From the NCBI GenBank assembly GCA_023334545.1, contig JAADVB010000035.1:42086-106085 (forward strand): a DNA stretch of 64,000 nt, read 5' to 3'. The position numbers were made by a program, and so were the translations under genes. Source of the stretch: Salisapilia sapeloensis (taxonomy: Eukaryota; Oomycota; Peronosporomycetes; Peronosporales; Salisapiliaceae). The notes beneath the pieces are model-generated. The model was given only the letters and a program-made list of their open reading frames with translations, made no database searches and was not told where the DNA came from. The stretch's first letter is position 1, and each line of letters begins with the position of its first letter. Positions 22,251 through 31,138 of the stretch are shown piece by piece.

Positions 22251-25023
22251 ATGTCTGATCTACAGATTCAATCGCTTGCCGTCGACTCAAACCTCGTTAC
22301 CGATGACATTTCAGCAAGTGAATCTACATTGTTGACGAATTACAATGGAAAGGAGCACACGAAATTAGACAAAGAGCTTGAAGACACGGACAACAACGGA
22401 AAGGATGATTCAGAAGAAACAATACTCCATGTTGCTGTCCGAAACAACAACATCGAGCTTGTGTGCAAAGAACTTGCCTCTGGTGCTCAGATTGATTCGC
22501 TAAGTACAAGTATGATAATGAATAACAAATCGCACTGCGCGCCTAGCCCCATAAGAACAACAGCTCTCTTGGCAGCATGTCACTATGGATATATAGATAT
22601 TGCCACCACACTACTCGCTGCTGGTGCGAGTATCACGTTTCAAGAGGACAGTGGAAATACAGCACTTCATATTGCAATCAGTGGAGGCCATGAAGACATC
22701 GTCGACGCAATCCTTCAGCGTGAAGCAAAGTGCCCGAGTAATATCGTGAACATGAAGAACATCGAGCACGAAACTCCTCTTCATGTTGCCGCCCGTGAAG
22801 GTGACATGACGAGCGTCCGAAAGCTACTTATGGCAGGCGCGTCCGTCGAAATGGAAGACAGCAGAGGAAGGACGCCATTAGATTTAAGTGTCTTGGAGAA
22901 CCAAGTGGAGTGTGTACAAGAGATTCAGCGAGTTATTGCTGCTGCACCAGCCGCCGTCGGTTTGGGTATCCAGACATTCGACAGTGCAAACCCTGAGGGA
23001 AGTAAGTTGAAACCAAAGGAATCTCTTGAAGAAGGAGTTGGAGATATGGATGAAACCGCGACTTCATTTTATTCCGGCATGTACGGCTATGTGGATGACA
23101 TGAAGCGACAATGCTATGACCTTATCAATGAGTTACAGGTGGAAATAATGGTGATTGCAGACCTTCAAAGGACAAGTACTGACGTGGTTCTAAATTGTGA
23201 ATTACGCTATGTTGTAGGGAGCGCAAGAAGATTGTGGCGATCACTTGACCAAATTGGACAAAGCTCTAGTCATCAACTCTGATCTTATGGGAGACCTGAA
23301 AACGGTATGTTGTTTTGTACCACAATCTCTAGTCTATACTCATGATAGAATGGGATGCAGGAGCGAGAAGCTCGTTCAGATATAGAACAGAGGCTGGCAG
23401 CTAAAGAAGCAGAGTTGCAGCATTTACAGATAGCGCATACAGCAACAGTAAAGAGATGTGAAATGTTGCAGTCGATAGCGGAGCGTGCTCAATTGAAACT
23501 GAAGCAAGAACGACACGAGTTTGCGCAGACAGAGGCGCTGCTAGAGCATAAATTACACCAAGCCTTACAGACGAATAACGATTTGTTAGCATCAATGGCA
23601 GTAGGAGATCCGTCATGGTTTTCCGCGTACGATCGACAATCACAATCACATCATACTGAACCGAAAGAGGAGGAATATGCTTACTATGAAGATCAGAACG
23701 CTGAGTACTATACGAACCAAGCAGATGTGTACGATGAAGCAGCTTATGATGAATACGAATTTTACCCAAGTGCTGTTCACGAAGCATCAACTGAGTGGCA
23801 AGATGCTCAAGAAGGGTACTCGCAAGATGAACAAAGTAAAACGAACGAACTACCACCAGCTATAAATGAAGAAAATATTGCTGGTGAAAACGAAGAGCAT
23901 GTACCATCCAACAGTGAATCTACTACAGAAGCTGTCTGGAAGACGTTTTTCGATAATATTGGGTATGACACAGGGAAAAGAGGAAGTAGTCAAGATGCAG
24001 AGCAAGCGATTGATCAGACATATAAAAACGATGAGGAAGTACCTGCGTATTCGGTCTTTGAGTGTATACAGCTTCAAGATAATGAAGCACTGCATAGCCA
24101 ACTACTTCGAGGCGAATCGCCAAATGACTATCATCCGAATGAACTGAAGACGGCAGTACATTTAGCGTAAGCAATCCTTGTACCTATTTGTTCAAATTTC
24201 AAGAGTACTTGATACATGTGTAGATGTGAGGCCGGTAATGTATTCGCATTGAGCCTTCTGTGGGAATTCGGTGGAGACATAGAGCTTCGTGATGCGGGTG
24301 GCAACTCATGCCTACTCGTTGCTTGCAGTCATGGAAACTACGATTGTGTGAAGTTTCTACTTGAAAGTGCGTGTGACTTGCACGTGATAAATGACGCAGG
24401 TAACACTGCACTTCACCTCGCAGCATGGAAGAATGATTTAGACTGCGTGTTGATTCTCCTTCAATACGGGATCGACCCTACGACTGAGAACCATTTGGGT
24501 TTGACACCACTAGCGAATTTGGAGCAGCAATCAGCACTGCGGAAAAGAATCCACAAACTACCAAGCAACCACTCTTTAAGGCGTACTGTAGAGCTTCTTC
24601 GAGAAGCAGAAGCGTTAGTGGACTCTGATAATGACTCGAGTAATGAAGCTCAAGATGCTGATGATGAACAGGTAAGAAAGAAGTGGAATAAAAGATGAAC
24701 GTAAAGCTTATACGGTCTATATAATAGGAGTCTGATGAAGAGAGCAAGAGATCTAGTTCCGATGATGAGTCTATCTCATCTGCGAGTAGTTGGAGCGAAA
24801 GTGAACTGGCACTGCTAAACGAGACATCATGGACGGTAAACCTTTAAGTTGCCTGAAATTGACATGTACAAATTCTAATCTCAATTATATATACGCATAG
24901 GATTGGCTTTTAGAATTTGGTGGCTTTTTCTCTTGGTTTAAAAGAGAAGATAAACATGGAGATCGTGTGATTGCTGCGCCAGTCGGACAAGGTAGTGAGC
25001 AAGACGAAAATGAAACTGATTGA
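22251..25023 (+). CDS. Ankyrin-repeat / coiled-coil protein, 819 aa
   Basis: Six exons in phase: 22251-23138, 23218-23304, 23361-24166, 24224-24671, 24728-24835 and 24901-25023. Four ankyrin repeats lie in the first 230 residues (TALHIAISGGHEDIVDAIL, TPLHVAAREGDMTSVRKLL). A coiled-coil follows at about 325-400 (Glu/Gln/Ala/Leu-rich), then a Tyr/Glu-rich acidic stretch (EEEYAYYEDQNAEYY). A second ankyrin set follows near 575-680 (TAVHLACEAGNVFAL, SCLLVACSHGNYDCVKFLL, TALHLAAWKNDLDCVLILL), then a Ser/Asp-rich tail. Exon 3 to exon 4 splicing rebuilds an uninterrupted ankyrin repeat, which supports the model. The first intron (79 nt) is less sure. The family is not recognised; probably an adaptor protein. 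Confidence 0.83.
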
Positions 25024-25375
25024 GAATGGAAGCTTCAAGAGATCCATACTTCGATTTGCTGCTCAGTAGAGCAACGTCGGCATAGTCATGAGAGGATGCA
25101 TCTCAGTAAAGATACTCATCATTTTGCGTCTCTATCCACTTTTCAAAACTATCTTTTTAAACACGTATGCTACCTTGGATTTTGTTGCGTGTTTTATCAT
25201 TTACGGTAAGCTAAAAACTCCGTAGCATATCAACCGCTTTGCATCCTGCTAAGTAATTAGCTCTGTGTGATTCGATACATTTCTTAGACCCTTTCTCCGG
25301 ATTTCTCCTGCTCTTCCCCCCAAGTTTGGTTCATACTTTAAAACCAAAGACAGTTCTCTGGCAATCTAAGTCGGT
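25024..25375. other. Intergenic, no gene seen
   Basis: 352 bp between two plus-strand genes; AT-rich with pyrimidine-rich patches near 25290-25330 just upstream of the next start codon. No other structure recognised. Confidence 0.5.
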
Positions 25376-25654
25376 ATGCCTAAGAATGTACTCTGTATGT
25401 CAAGCAATGCAAGTACCCTATTACAACTGAAATCAATGTATACTATCCCAGGATCAATTGGTATAGCTACAAGCATCTTTATTTTGACCTGCATACTCTG
25501 TGCTGGAAACGTCCATGCCAACGACCCTCCAAGCTACAAAGGAGACAGTTTTGAAATACCGTACGGAACGCAAAGCTACCGTGAGAATCAGTTTATACTA
25601 GAAAATATATACCAATTTAAACTGTCTCGAGAACTATTGTGTCCGGGCAAATAA
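25376..25654 (+). CDS. Candidate small secreted protein
   Basis: A 92-codon frame from ATG 25376; a second in-frame ATG at 25436 would give 72 aa. From the second Met the sequence reads as a good signal peptide: a long hydrophobic core (IGIATSIFILTCILCAG) ending NVHA before NDPPSYKG, which satisfies the small-residue rule at -3/-1. The mature part would be about 44 aa, Tyr/Glu-rich with one Cys. No RxLR, LxLFLAK or other effector motif is visible. The coding status rests on the signal peptide alone, and a further exon cannot be excluded. The start at 25436 is the more likely one for secretion. Confidence 0.5.
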   Translation: MPKNVLCMSSNASTLLQLKSMYTIPGSIGIATSIFILTCILCAGNVHANDPPSYKGDSFEIPYGTQSYRENQFILENIYQFKLSRELLCPGK

Positions 25655-25720
25655 AAGTCCCGAAGCATCATCCTCTACCGTCTAGATTCGCGACGGTGCT
25701 TGTACTGCCCTCCCAACTCC

Positions 25721-26344
25721 ATGGCGACTCCATCTTCATCCCCAAGCCTTGGACCACGTCCGCCCATCTCCACCGTGCCCGACTTGTGTCTTTTACGCGA
25801 CAAGCTGAGCCAAATCGCCGTCGGGAGAGATGATTCGGACGAGGAGCCCATACCGCCGCCGCGTCGAGTGACCCCGCACTTCCAAGTGTTTCCGATAGAT
25901 CAAGTGCATTCGATGACCCCACCATCATCTCCACAGCCTCGCAGCCTGCTACGTTCTCACTTCCAGTCAAAATGTGTTCACGATCACGTCGCGACTTCCC
26001 CCAGCTCCATCGCCAACACGCTGGCTATATCCCAGCCGATGTCTTCGGAAGCTCCTCCTTATACTCCTAGTCTACGCAAGCGCAAGTCGTTCCACATGGA
26101 TGAAAGCAGCGATGGTCATGTGGAAGACCAACGCTTGCGCAAGATGCCGAGCCATCGTGAAATTCGTTTCGTCGAAGACGAGAACGACATGTCTCGACGA
26201 AGTCGTAGTCAAAGCTGTTACGAGAACGGGTCGGAGTTGAAACGAGGTGAGAAGGATGTTCGGATGGAACAAGACGATCCGCCACGACTTCTCCCACCAC
26301 GATTCACACTAGGCAAGCATGGCCAAGTCCCTGCTTGTTCCTAA
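25721..26344 (+). CDS. Hypothetical Pro/Ser/Arg-rich protein, 207 aa
   Basis: Uninterrupted frame from ATG 25721 (MATPSSSPSLGPRPP) to the stop at 26344. GC-rich codon use distinct from the flanking AT-rich DNA supports a gene. The sequence is mostly disordered: SP/TP dipeptides suggest proline-directed phosphorylation, and a basic segment (LRKRKSFH) could be a nuclear signal or kinase site. A REIRFVEDE element fits the loose RVxF consensus for docking protein phosphatase 1, but that consensus is common by chance. I do not recognise a family. AATAAAA at about 26403 is a possible polyadenylation signal. Confidence 0.65.
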   Translation: MATPSSSPSLGPRPPISTVPDLCLLRDKLSQIAVGRDDSDEEPIPPPRRVTPHFQVFPIDQVHSMTPPSSPQPRSLLRSHFQSKCVHDHVATSPSSIANTLAISQPMSSEAPPYTPSLRKRKSFHMDESSDGHVEDQRLRKMPSHREIRFVEDENDMSRRSRSQSCYENGSELKRGEKDVRMEQDDPPRLLPPRFTLGKHGQVPACS

Positions 26345-26787
26345 GACAGTCGTGATTGAATGTAATACTGATAAGCTATAGTACGTAAATGTGTCTTCCC
26401 TCAATAAAAAGTCTTCTTGATAATTTGTTCGTGTGAAGTATCTCGTTGACGTGGATTTCTTCTACGTTTACGATGCGCATATATACCAGCAGCAAAGCTC
26501 ATCTCTGGCTCTTCGGGTTTTTAATGGGAGGGAAGACATGCTGACTCGATCCTCTAGCTTATGTAACCGAAGGATCCTAGCTCTTTACTATTTCTACACG
26601 CTTCTCTGTAGTACATTCCTCATTCCTTCACTAGCTTCGCTCATGTCGATGTGAGCCAGAAGAGGAGCCTAGATACTAAATGTATGTCTGATGATTGTCG
26701 AAGAGAAATGAATGACCTGATGCTCGTATCAATGGCAATGGTTTATTCTTTTCATCCACTACGTCCTTATCTAGAACACGTATGCAT
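26345..26787. other. Intergenic between convergent genes, no gene seen
   Basis: 443 bp carrying the 3' ends of the Pro/Ser-rich gene and epsin. Short frames here lack ATG starts and known motifs. Confidence 0.5.
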
Positions 26788-29057
26788 CTAAAAGTTGACC
26801 AGTCCATTGAACGCTTGGTTCTGTCGCTGTTGTTTCGCCTGCTGTTGTTGCTGCGACGTCTGGAAGTTCTGTCCATATCCCATGCCTTGCATGCCCATAT
26901 TCTGCATATTCATACCACCATTCGGCTGCATACCTTGCTGCATATTCATTCCACCATTCGGCTGCATGCCCTGTTGCATGTTCCCCATCGGCATGGGCGC
27001 GTTGCCATAGCCCATACCAGGTCGAGGCTGCATGCCCATCCCAGCATTCTGCTGCATCTGTGGAGGTTGCTGCGGCTTACCTCTGCCCAAGTTTCCAAGA
27101 TCCACGAGCGAAGAACCTGCACCCCAGGCATCATTCCGAGCATTCGAAGGCGCAGGAGCAGGAGAACGAAGTTGAGACGCATTCGACTGGCCCATGTTCC
27201 CATTGTTCATACCGTATCCGCCCATGGGGTTCTGCATCATGTTCATCTGCTGCTGTGGCATGTTCATAGGTGCAGGTGGAGCACCTTGACTCATGTTCAT
27301 GCCCATGGATGGAGCTTGAGACTGTTGGAAACCTCCGAATTGAGATGCGTTCTGCTGATTCGCAAATGCATTCGACGGTTGCTGCGGCTGAGGAGCAGAT
27401 TGGAAGGCATTAAACGACTGTTGGGACTGCTGCTGCTGTTGAGGAGCAGATTGGAAGGCGTTAAAAGACTGCTGGGACTGCTGCGGAGCCGACTGGAAGG
27501 CATTAAAGGCCTGTTGGTTCTGTTGGGACTGCTGAGGTTGCTGTGGGGCGGACTGGAAAGCGTCAAAGGACTGCTGACCGCCACCGGAGAACGGGTCGAA
27601 CGAGTTATTCGTAGCGGCCGCTGTACAGGTGTGAGCATAGTGATAAGATGTAGAGTATAGAGACGTACGTTGAGGTGCAGGTGTGTTGAAGAAGTCGTCG
27701 TCCAAGAGAGATGGCTCGGGAGCTTGCTGTTTCACTTCTTCTTCCTCTTCCTTTGGCGCCTACTAGATCGATCAGCTTTGAATACAGGATCTAGCACAGT
27801 CGTAGCAAACCTTTTTCTTGCGTGCGCTACGACGCTTGGAAGCAGCTCGCCGTCGAGAACGTCGCTATAAACTCAAGTCAGATACGATTATACCATCGCT
27901 AGAGTTGCAAACATACCTCGTCTTCAGACGACTCAGACTCTTCGCTTTCTTCTTCGTCTGCATTTTTACTATTAATCCTTGCTTGTACGATATGCAGGGC
28001 AAAGGTACTACCGTCACGACCGCTTTGACTGTTGCTTTCCTCGGCATAATGACTCGAATATGGTTTCGAAGCGGTTGGACTCGGACCCTTGTAGCCTCCA
28101 CCACTGTACTCGCCACCATTATATCCGCCACCGTTGTATCCGCCGGCATTGTACCCTCCACCACCGTTGTATCCGCTACTGCTAAAGCTGCTGGAGCCAG
28201 GGTATCCAGTATTACCAAAGCCACTAGAGCTGACGCTACTCATACTGCCCATGCCACCAGACATACCGCTACCCATACTACCCATGCTTCCCATGCTGCC
28301 CATGCTGCCCATGCCACCGGTCATACCTCCGCCGCCACCGATACCAGTGAACTTGTTGCGCAGACTGGCTGCCTTCTCACGTTCTGTCCGGATCTGGTCG
28401 TTGTCGTTCAAGAGATCCAAGAGCTGCTTGGACTTTTCACGAACTAGCAATACGTTAGTCTCGACCTACTGCAGTCTGTATCGACAATAGGCTACCTCCT
28501 GTTCCTTTCTCAGACGTGCCGTCGTGGTAGGAAAAGTTGGAGAGTGTACGTAGTTTGAACATGTGATCTCTAGCATTCTCAATCACACGCTCATTTCCGT
28601 GCTTGACCAAATGCTCCAAGAGACATAATCCCTATTATTCTATTACTTCCTGACATTTATTAGAGTACCAAAGGTAAATGTACCTTGTAGACTGTACGCC
28701 ATTGTCGAGCACTGACGTCCATGGACTCCCACACACGTCGCATGATGACAGAAAAGGATTCACTAGAGGCATGTGACATAAGTGGATAGAGCGACGGAGG
28801 ATGCTTATAGACGTACTAGTCGTAAGTCAGTTGAGCGATTTCATTCAATTGAGTGCTGGAAGCTCCCCAATTCTTGTTCGATAACGCTTCTTCCATCTTC
28901 CTCTCAACATCGGTACCGATCCGAGCCTTGACCATGCCCTTGCTATACGATCATCATGCCACGTATAAGCTATAGTAGATGAGGGAGATGAAACGGGAGG
29001 GAGAACGTACGCATCGTCGACATAGTTACGAAGCTTGTCGATCGTAAATTTATCCAT
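26788..29057 (-). CDS. Epsin-like ENTH-domain endocytic adaptor
   Basis: Eight exons encode 630 aa: 29057-29011, 28942-28817, 28762-28684, 28631-28496, 28443-27917, 27864-27811, 27759-27669 and 27620-26788. All junctions are in phase. The ENTH domain covers about 1-140: MDKFTIDKLRNYVDDA, LTYDYESFSVIMRRVWE, RQWRTVYKGLCLLEHLVKHG, SYHDGTSEKGTGVREKSKQLL. An apparent TAG after LTYD is removed by a 51-nt intron. ENTH binds phosphoinositides at clathrin-coated sites. The rest is disordered: Gly/Ser/Met repeats, an RS-rich basic patch, one DPF motif and four FxAFQSAPQ copies in a Gln-rich stretch, likely AP-2 or EH-type ligands. The C-terminus is Met/Asn/Gln-rich. I see no clear UIM or clathrin box. 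Confidence 0.94.
26895..26975. repeat. Short tandem repeat inside epsin (Met/Gln/Gly-rich)
   Basis: Two near-identical copies of a roughly 33-bp unit encode MQQGMQPNGGM-type peptides on the minus strand. Positions are approximate. The repeat keeps frame, so it varies protein length rather than breaking it. Confidence 0.6.
27389..27570. repeat. Imperfect repeat coding four FxAFQSAPQ peptides in epsin
   Basis: Four related blocks (near 27389, 27440, 27484 and 27544) each encode F(N/D)AFQSAPQ on the minus strand, separated by Gln-rich spacers of variable length. Boundaries are approximate. The repeated aromatic pairs resemble adaptor-binding short motifs. Confidence 0.7.
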
Positions 29058-29548
29058 GGAGAAGATGAATGGAGCTACAAGGCAGAGGAGAAGCTCGTAC
29101 TCGGTCTCCCAGGCTCTTCGAGGCCAAATGTGCATCTAATTCGGGACTTGAGGCTGTGATTGGCCGAAAATGGAAAATCTTCAAACGGTGCTGAATAAAT
29201 CGATCCGAGCATGCCATGAGCCTTTGCAAATGCGATCTACTGCCTTCTATCCTCCTTAATGGATGCCGTCAGTCACATCTACTACCACAATCTTCCTACC
29301 GTAGTTGTAAGAATATAGCAAAAGATTGTCATTGACTGCGAATTACGAAGTCGTCTTTACATCGTATCCACTATAAGCTTTAGCCAGGAGTATCGAATAG
29401 CTCAGTGTGTGCGTGGGGACTGGGACACAGGTCTAGAACGATGAAAGAGAGGCTTACTTGTAGCACTAGTTTATCGGATCATGCAGTCAATTAGACGTTA
29501 TAAATCAAGACAGTTTTTAAACTGTTTGAAAACACTTTTGGCGGGCAG
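29058..29548. other. Intergenic between divergent epsin and SPC24-like genes
   Basis: 491 bp, no open frame with support. It must hold both promoters. No TATA-like element stands out. Confidence 0.5.
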
Positions 29549-30385
29549 ATGGAGACGGCGTCGCTGGATGAGCGCTTTGAGCAGCTCCAGCATCAAGAGA
29601 AGTTGTCTTGGGACGACACAAAAGGGTTGGCACGCTTGCTAACGGAGTCTTTGACGCACTATGGTTCTGGAGGATTGGAGGAGATTCGGTCCATCCGACA
29701 GCGATTAATCGAATGCAGCCACAAATGCCATGAAGAGCGCGATGTTGCTGCGAAAGAGCGTCAACGTAGTTTATACTATCATATTGAAGTATTTCGGGAT
29801 GCTGAAATATGAAGATAGAACGGGAGGAAAGTCAGCATGAATGGCAGCAATTGGAACGAGAAGCTCGAGCGAGTTTGGATAAATTGAGATTTCGCGTGAA
29901 AGAATTGGAGACGAGGGAGAAGCAGATCACGAACGAATTGGAAAAGTTGCGTGCACAAGAGTCTTCTGCGAAAGAAAGGTTGGAGGATGTGAAGACGAGA
30001 TTGGCCGAGACGGAGCAAGAGCTGACGGATTATGAAGTGGTGAATGAAGATGACATTCCAGAAGCCAAGTAAGACTGTTGCTATCGGACTATTGTGGTAT
30101 TTCTGACAGGATGTGATCGTAGGCATCAAATCAGTCTATATGCTTCAGCAACTGGGATTAAATTCGATACTGATGGAGGACAGACGTCTGGACGTATGTG
30201 CATACTATGGCTATTTCATGTCGATGTGGAGGCTAACGATGGATGTGATAGAAATTTATGTTCCTACGAGTCGAGGAGGTCGGATTCTGGACTTTGCTAT
30301 TGAAGACAATTTGTCCGAGTTCCAAGTTGCAAATGCGTTGTGGGATAAAGTGAATGAGGCATTTGGGGATCGAGAGAAACATTAG
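29549..30385 (+). CDS. SPC24-like kinetochore protein (Ndc80 complex subunit)
   Basis: Four exons (29549-29788, 29836-30068, 30123-30193, 30252-30385) give 225 aa, close to animal and fungal Spc24. The N-terminal two thirds is charged coiled coil (KELETREKQITNELEKLR, RLAETEQELTDYE). The C-terminus is a small globular domain: HQISLYASATGIKFD, then a spliced strand IYVPTSRGGRILDFAIED and a last helix SEFQVANALWDKVNEAF. This matches the order of the Spc24 head, where LY...I..I.(W/F)D and a final F..N.LW helix are the recurrent features. Spc24 pairs with Spc25 to tether Ndc80 to the inner kinetochore. Three introns break the gene, so no single frame shows it. The first acceptor is uncertain by a few codons. 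Confidence 0.8.
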
Positions 30386-31138
30386 CACAAGCAGTCTTTC
30401 GACTTGTTAATGAAATACAATGTTCCTTAATTTACATGCACAGAGAATTTCGTTGTACGTAGTTTGGATGTCAAAGTATGGATGTAAGGAAGCTCTTAGG
30501 TGGAACATTTGCGAGACCGAGAGCTTGTGAGTACAACATGGAGTCAACGTCGAAACACAGACTGGCCACTTGGTGTATGTAGTTTAGTTTGAAGTACTTC
30601 GTCGCCTTCGTGCAAGCGAGATATTAAGTAAGTATGCTAGTTGCAAGTGATAGTCGAGAAGAGAGGAAGAGCTCGACACAAAATGTAAGCTATCAAGTGG
30701 CATACCCAACAATGCAGTCATATATACTTAAAGAATATACCCATGACGACAAAATACAAGATGGTCGAGTATTCGGTGATATGCAAGCATCCAATGCATC
30801 GTAATCGAGCATGCATAGAGGAATCAAATCTACTATCCGTGCCGTTTTTATGGAACACCAAACAGTCGTATCCACTTTTCATAGACATGACTGCTCCACA
30901 AATTTGTCGACCGACTTCTTGCCAATTGAGACGGAGCACAGAGTACACCTATGGTACTGTTGGACACGATCTATTTTATACCAATCGGTTGATAGAAATC
31001 AGAATTTCAGCCAACCCGATCTGATATTCTCGACACGAGTTGAGACTACTGCAGAAGAGCTTCCTTCGGTGCGACTCGGTAGTCTGGAAGTATCATTGCC
31101 TCCTTTTCTAGTCGGTCGAAGAACACGAGCAAGTGAAG
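30386..31138. other. Intergenic, 0.75 kb, no gene supported
   Basis: Contains a 115-codon plus-strand frame (30811-31158) that runs over the start of the next gene in another frame and matches nothing I know. It could be 5' leader sequence. Confidence 0.45.

Noticed and set aside
21853-22290. Minus-strand frames forming a 146-codon stretch with one internal TAA
   Set aside because: No ATG start, no domain, and it overlaps the start of the ankyrin gene. Probably chance.
26782-27660. 292-codon plus-strand frame rich in Leu/His/Arg over the epsin tail
   Set aside because: It is the complement of Gln/Met/Asn-rich low-complexity coding sequence. Epsin on the other strand is supported by homology and in-phase exons.
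27818-28447. 209-codon plus-strand frame with Ala/Thr/His repeats
   Set aside because: Antisense of the Gly/Ser/Met repeat region of epsin; composition is explained by that repeat.
28805-28830. In-frame TAG inside the epsin ENTH domain, suggesting a pseudogene
   Set aside because: A GTACGT...CTCTAG intron (28763-28816) removes it and restores LTYDYESFSVIM, the expected ENTH sequence.
29380-29430. String resembling a tRNA D-arm (ATAGCTCAGTG)
   Set aside because: No matching acceptor stem or T-loop (GTTCGAnTC) at the right distance.
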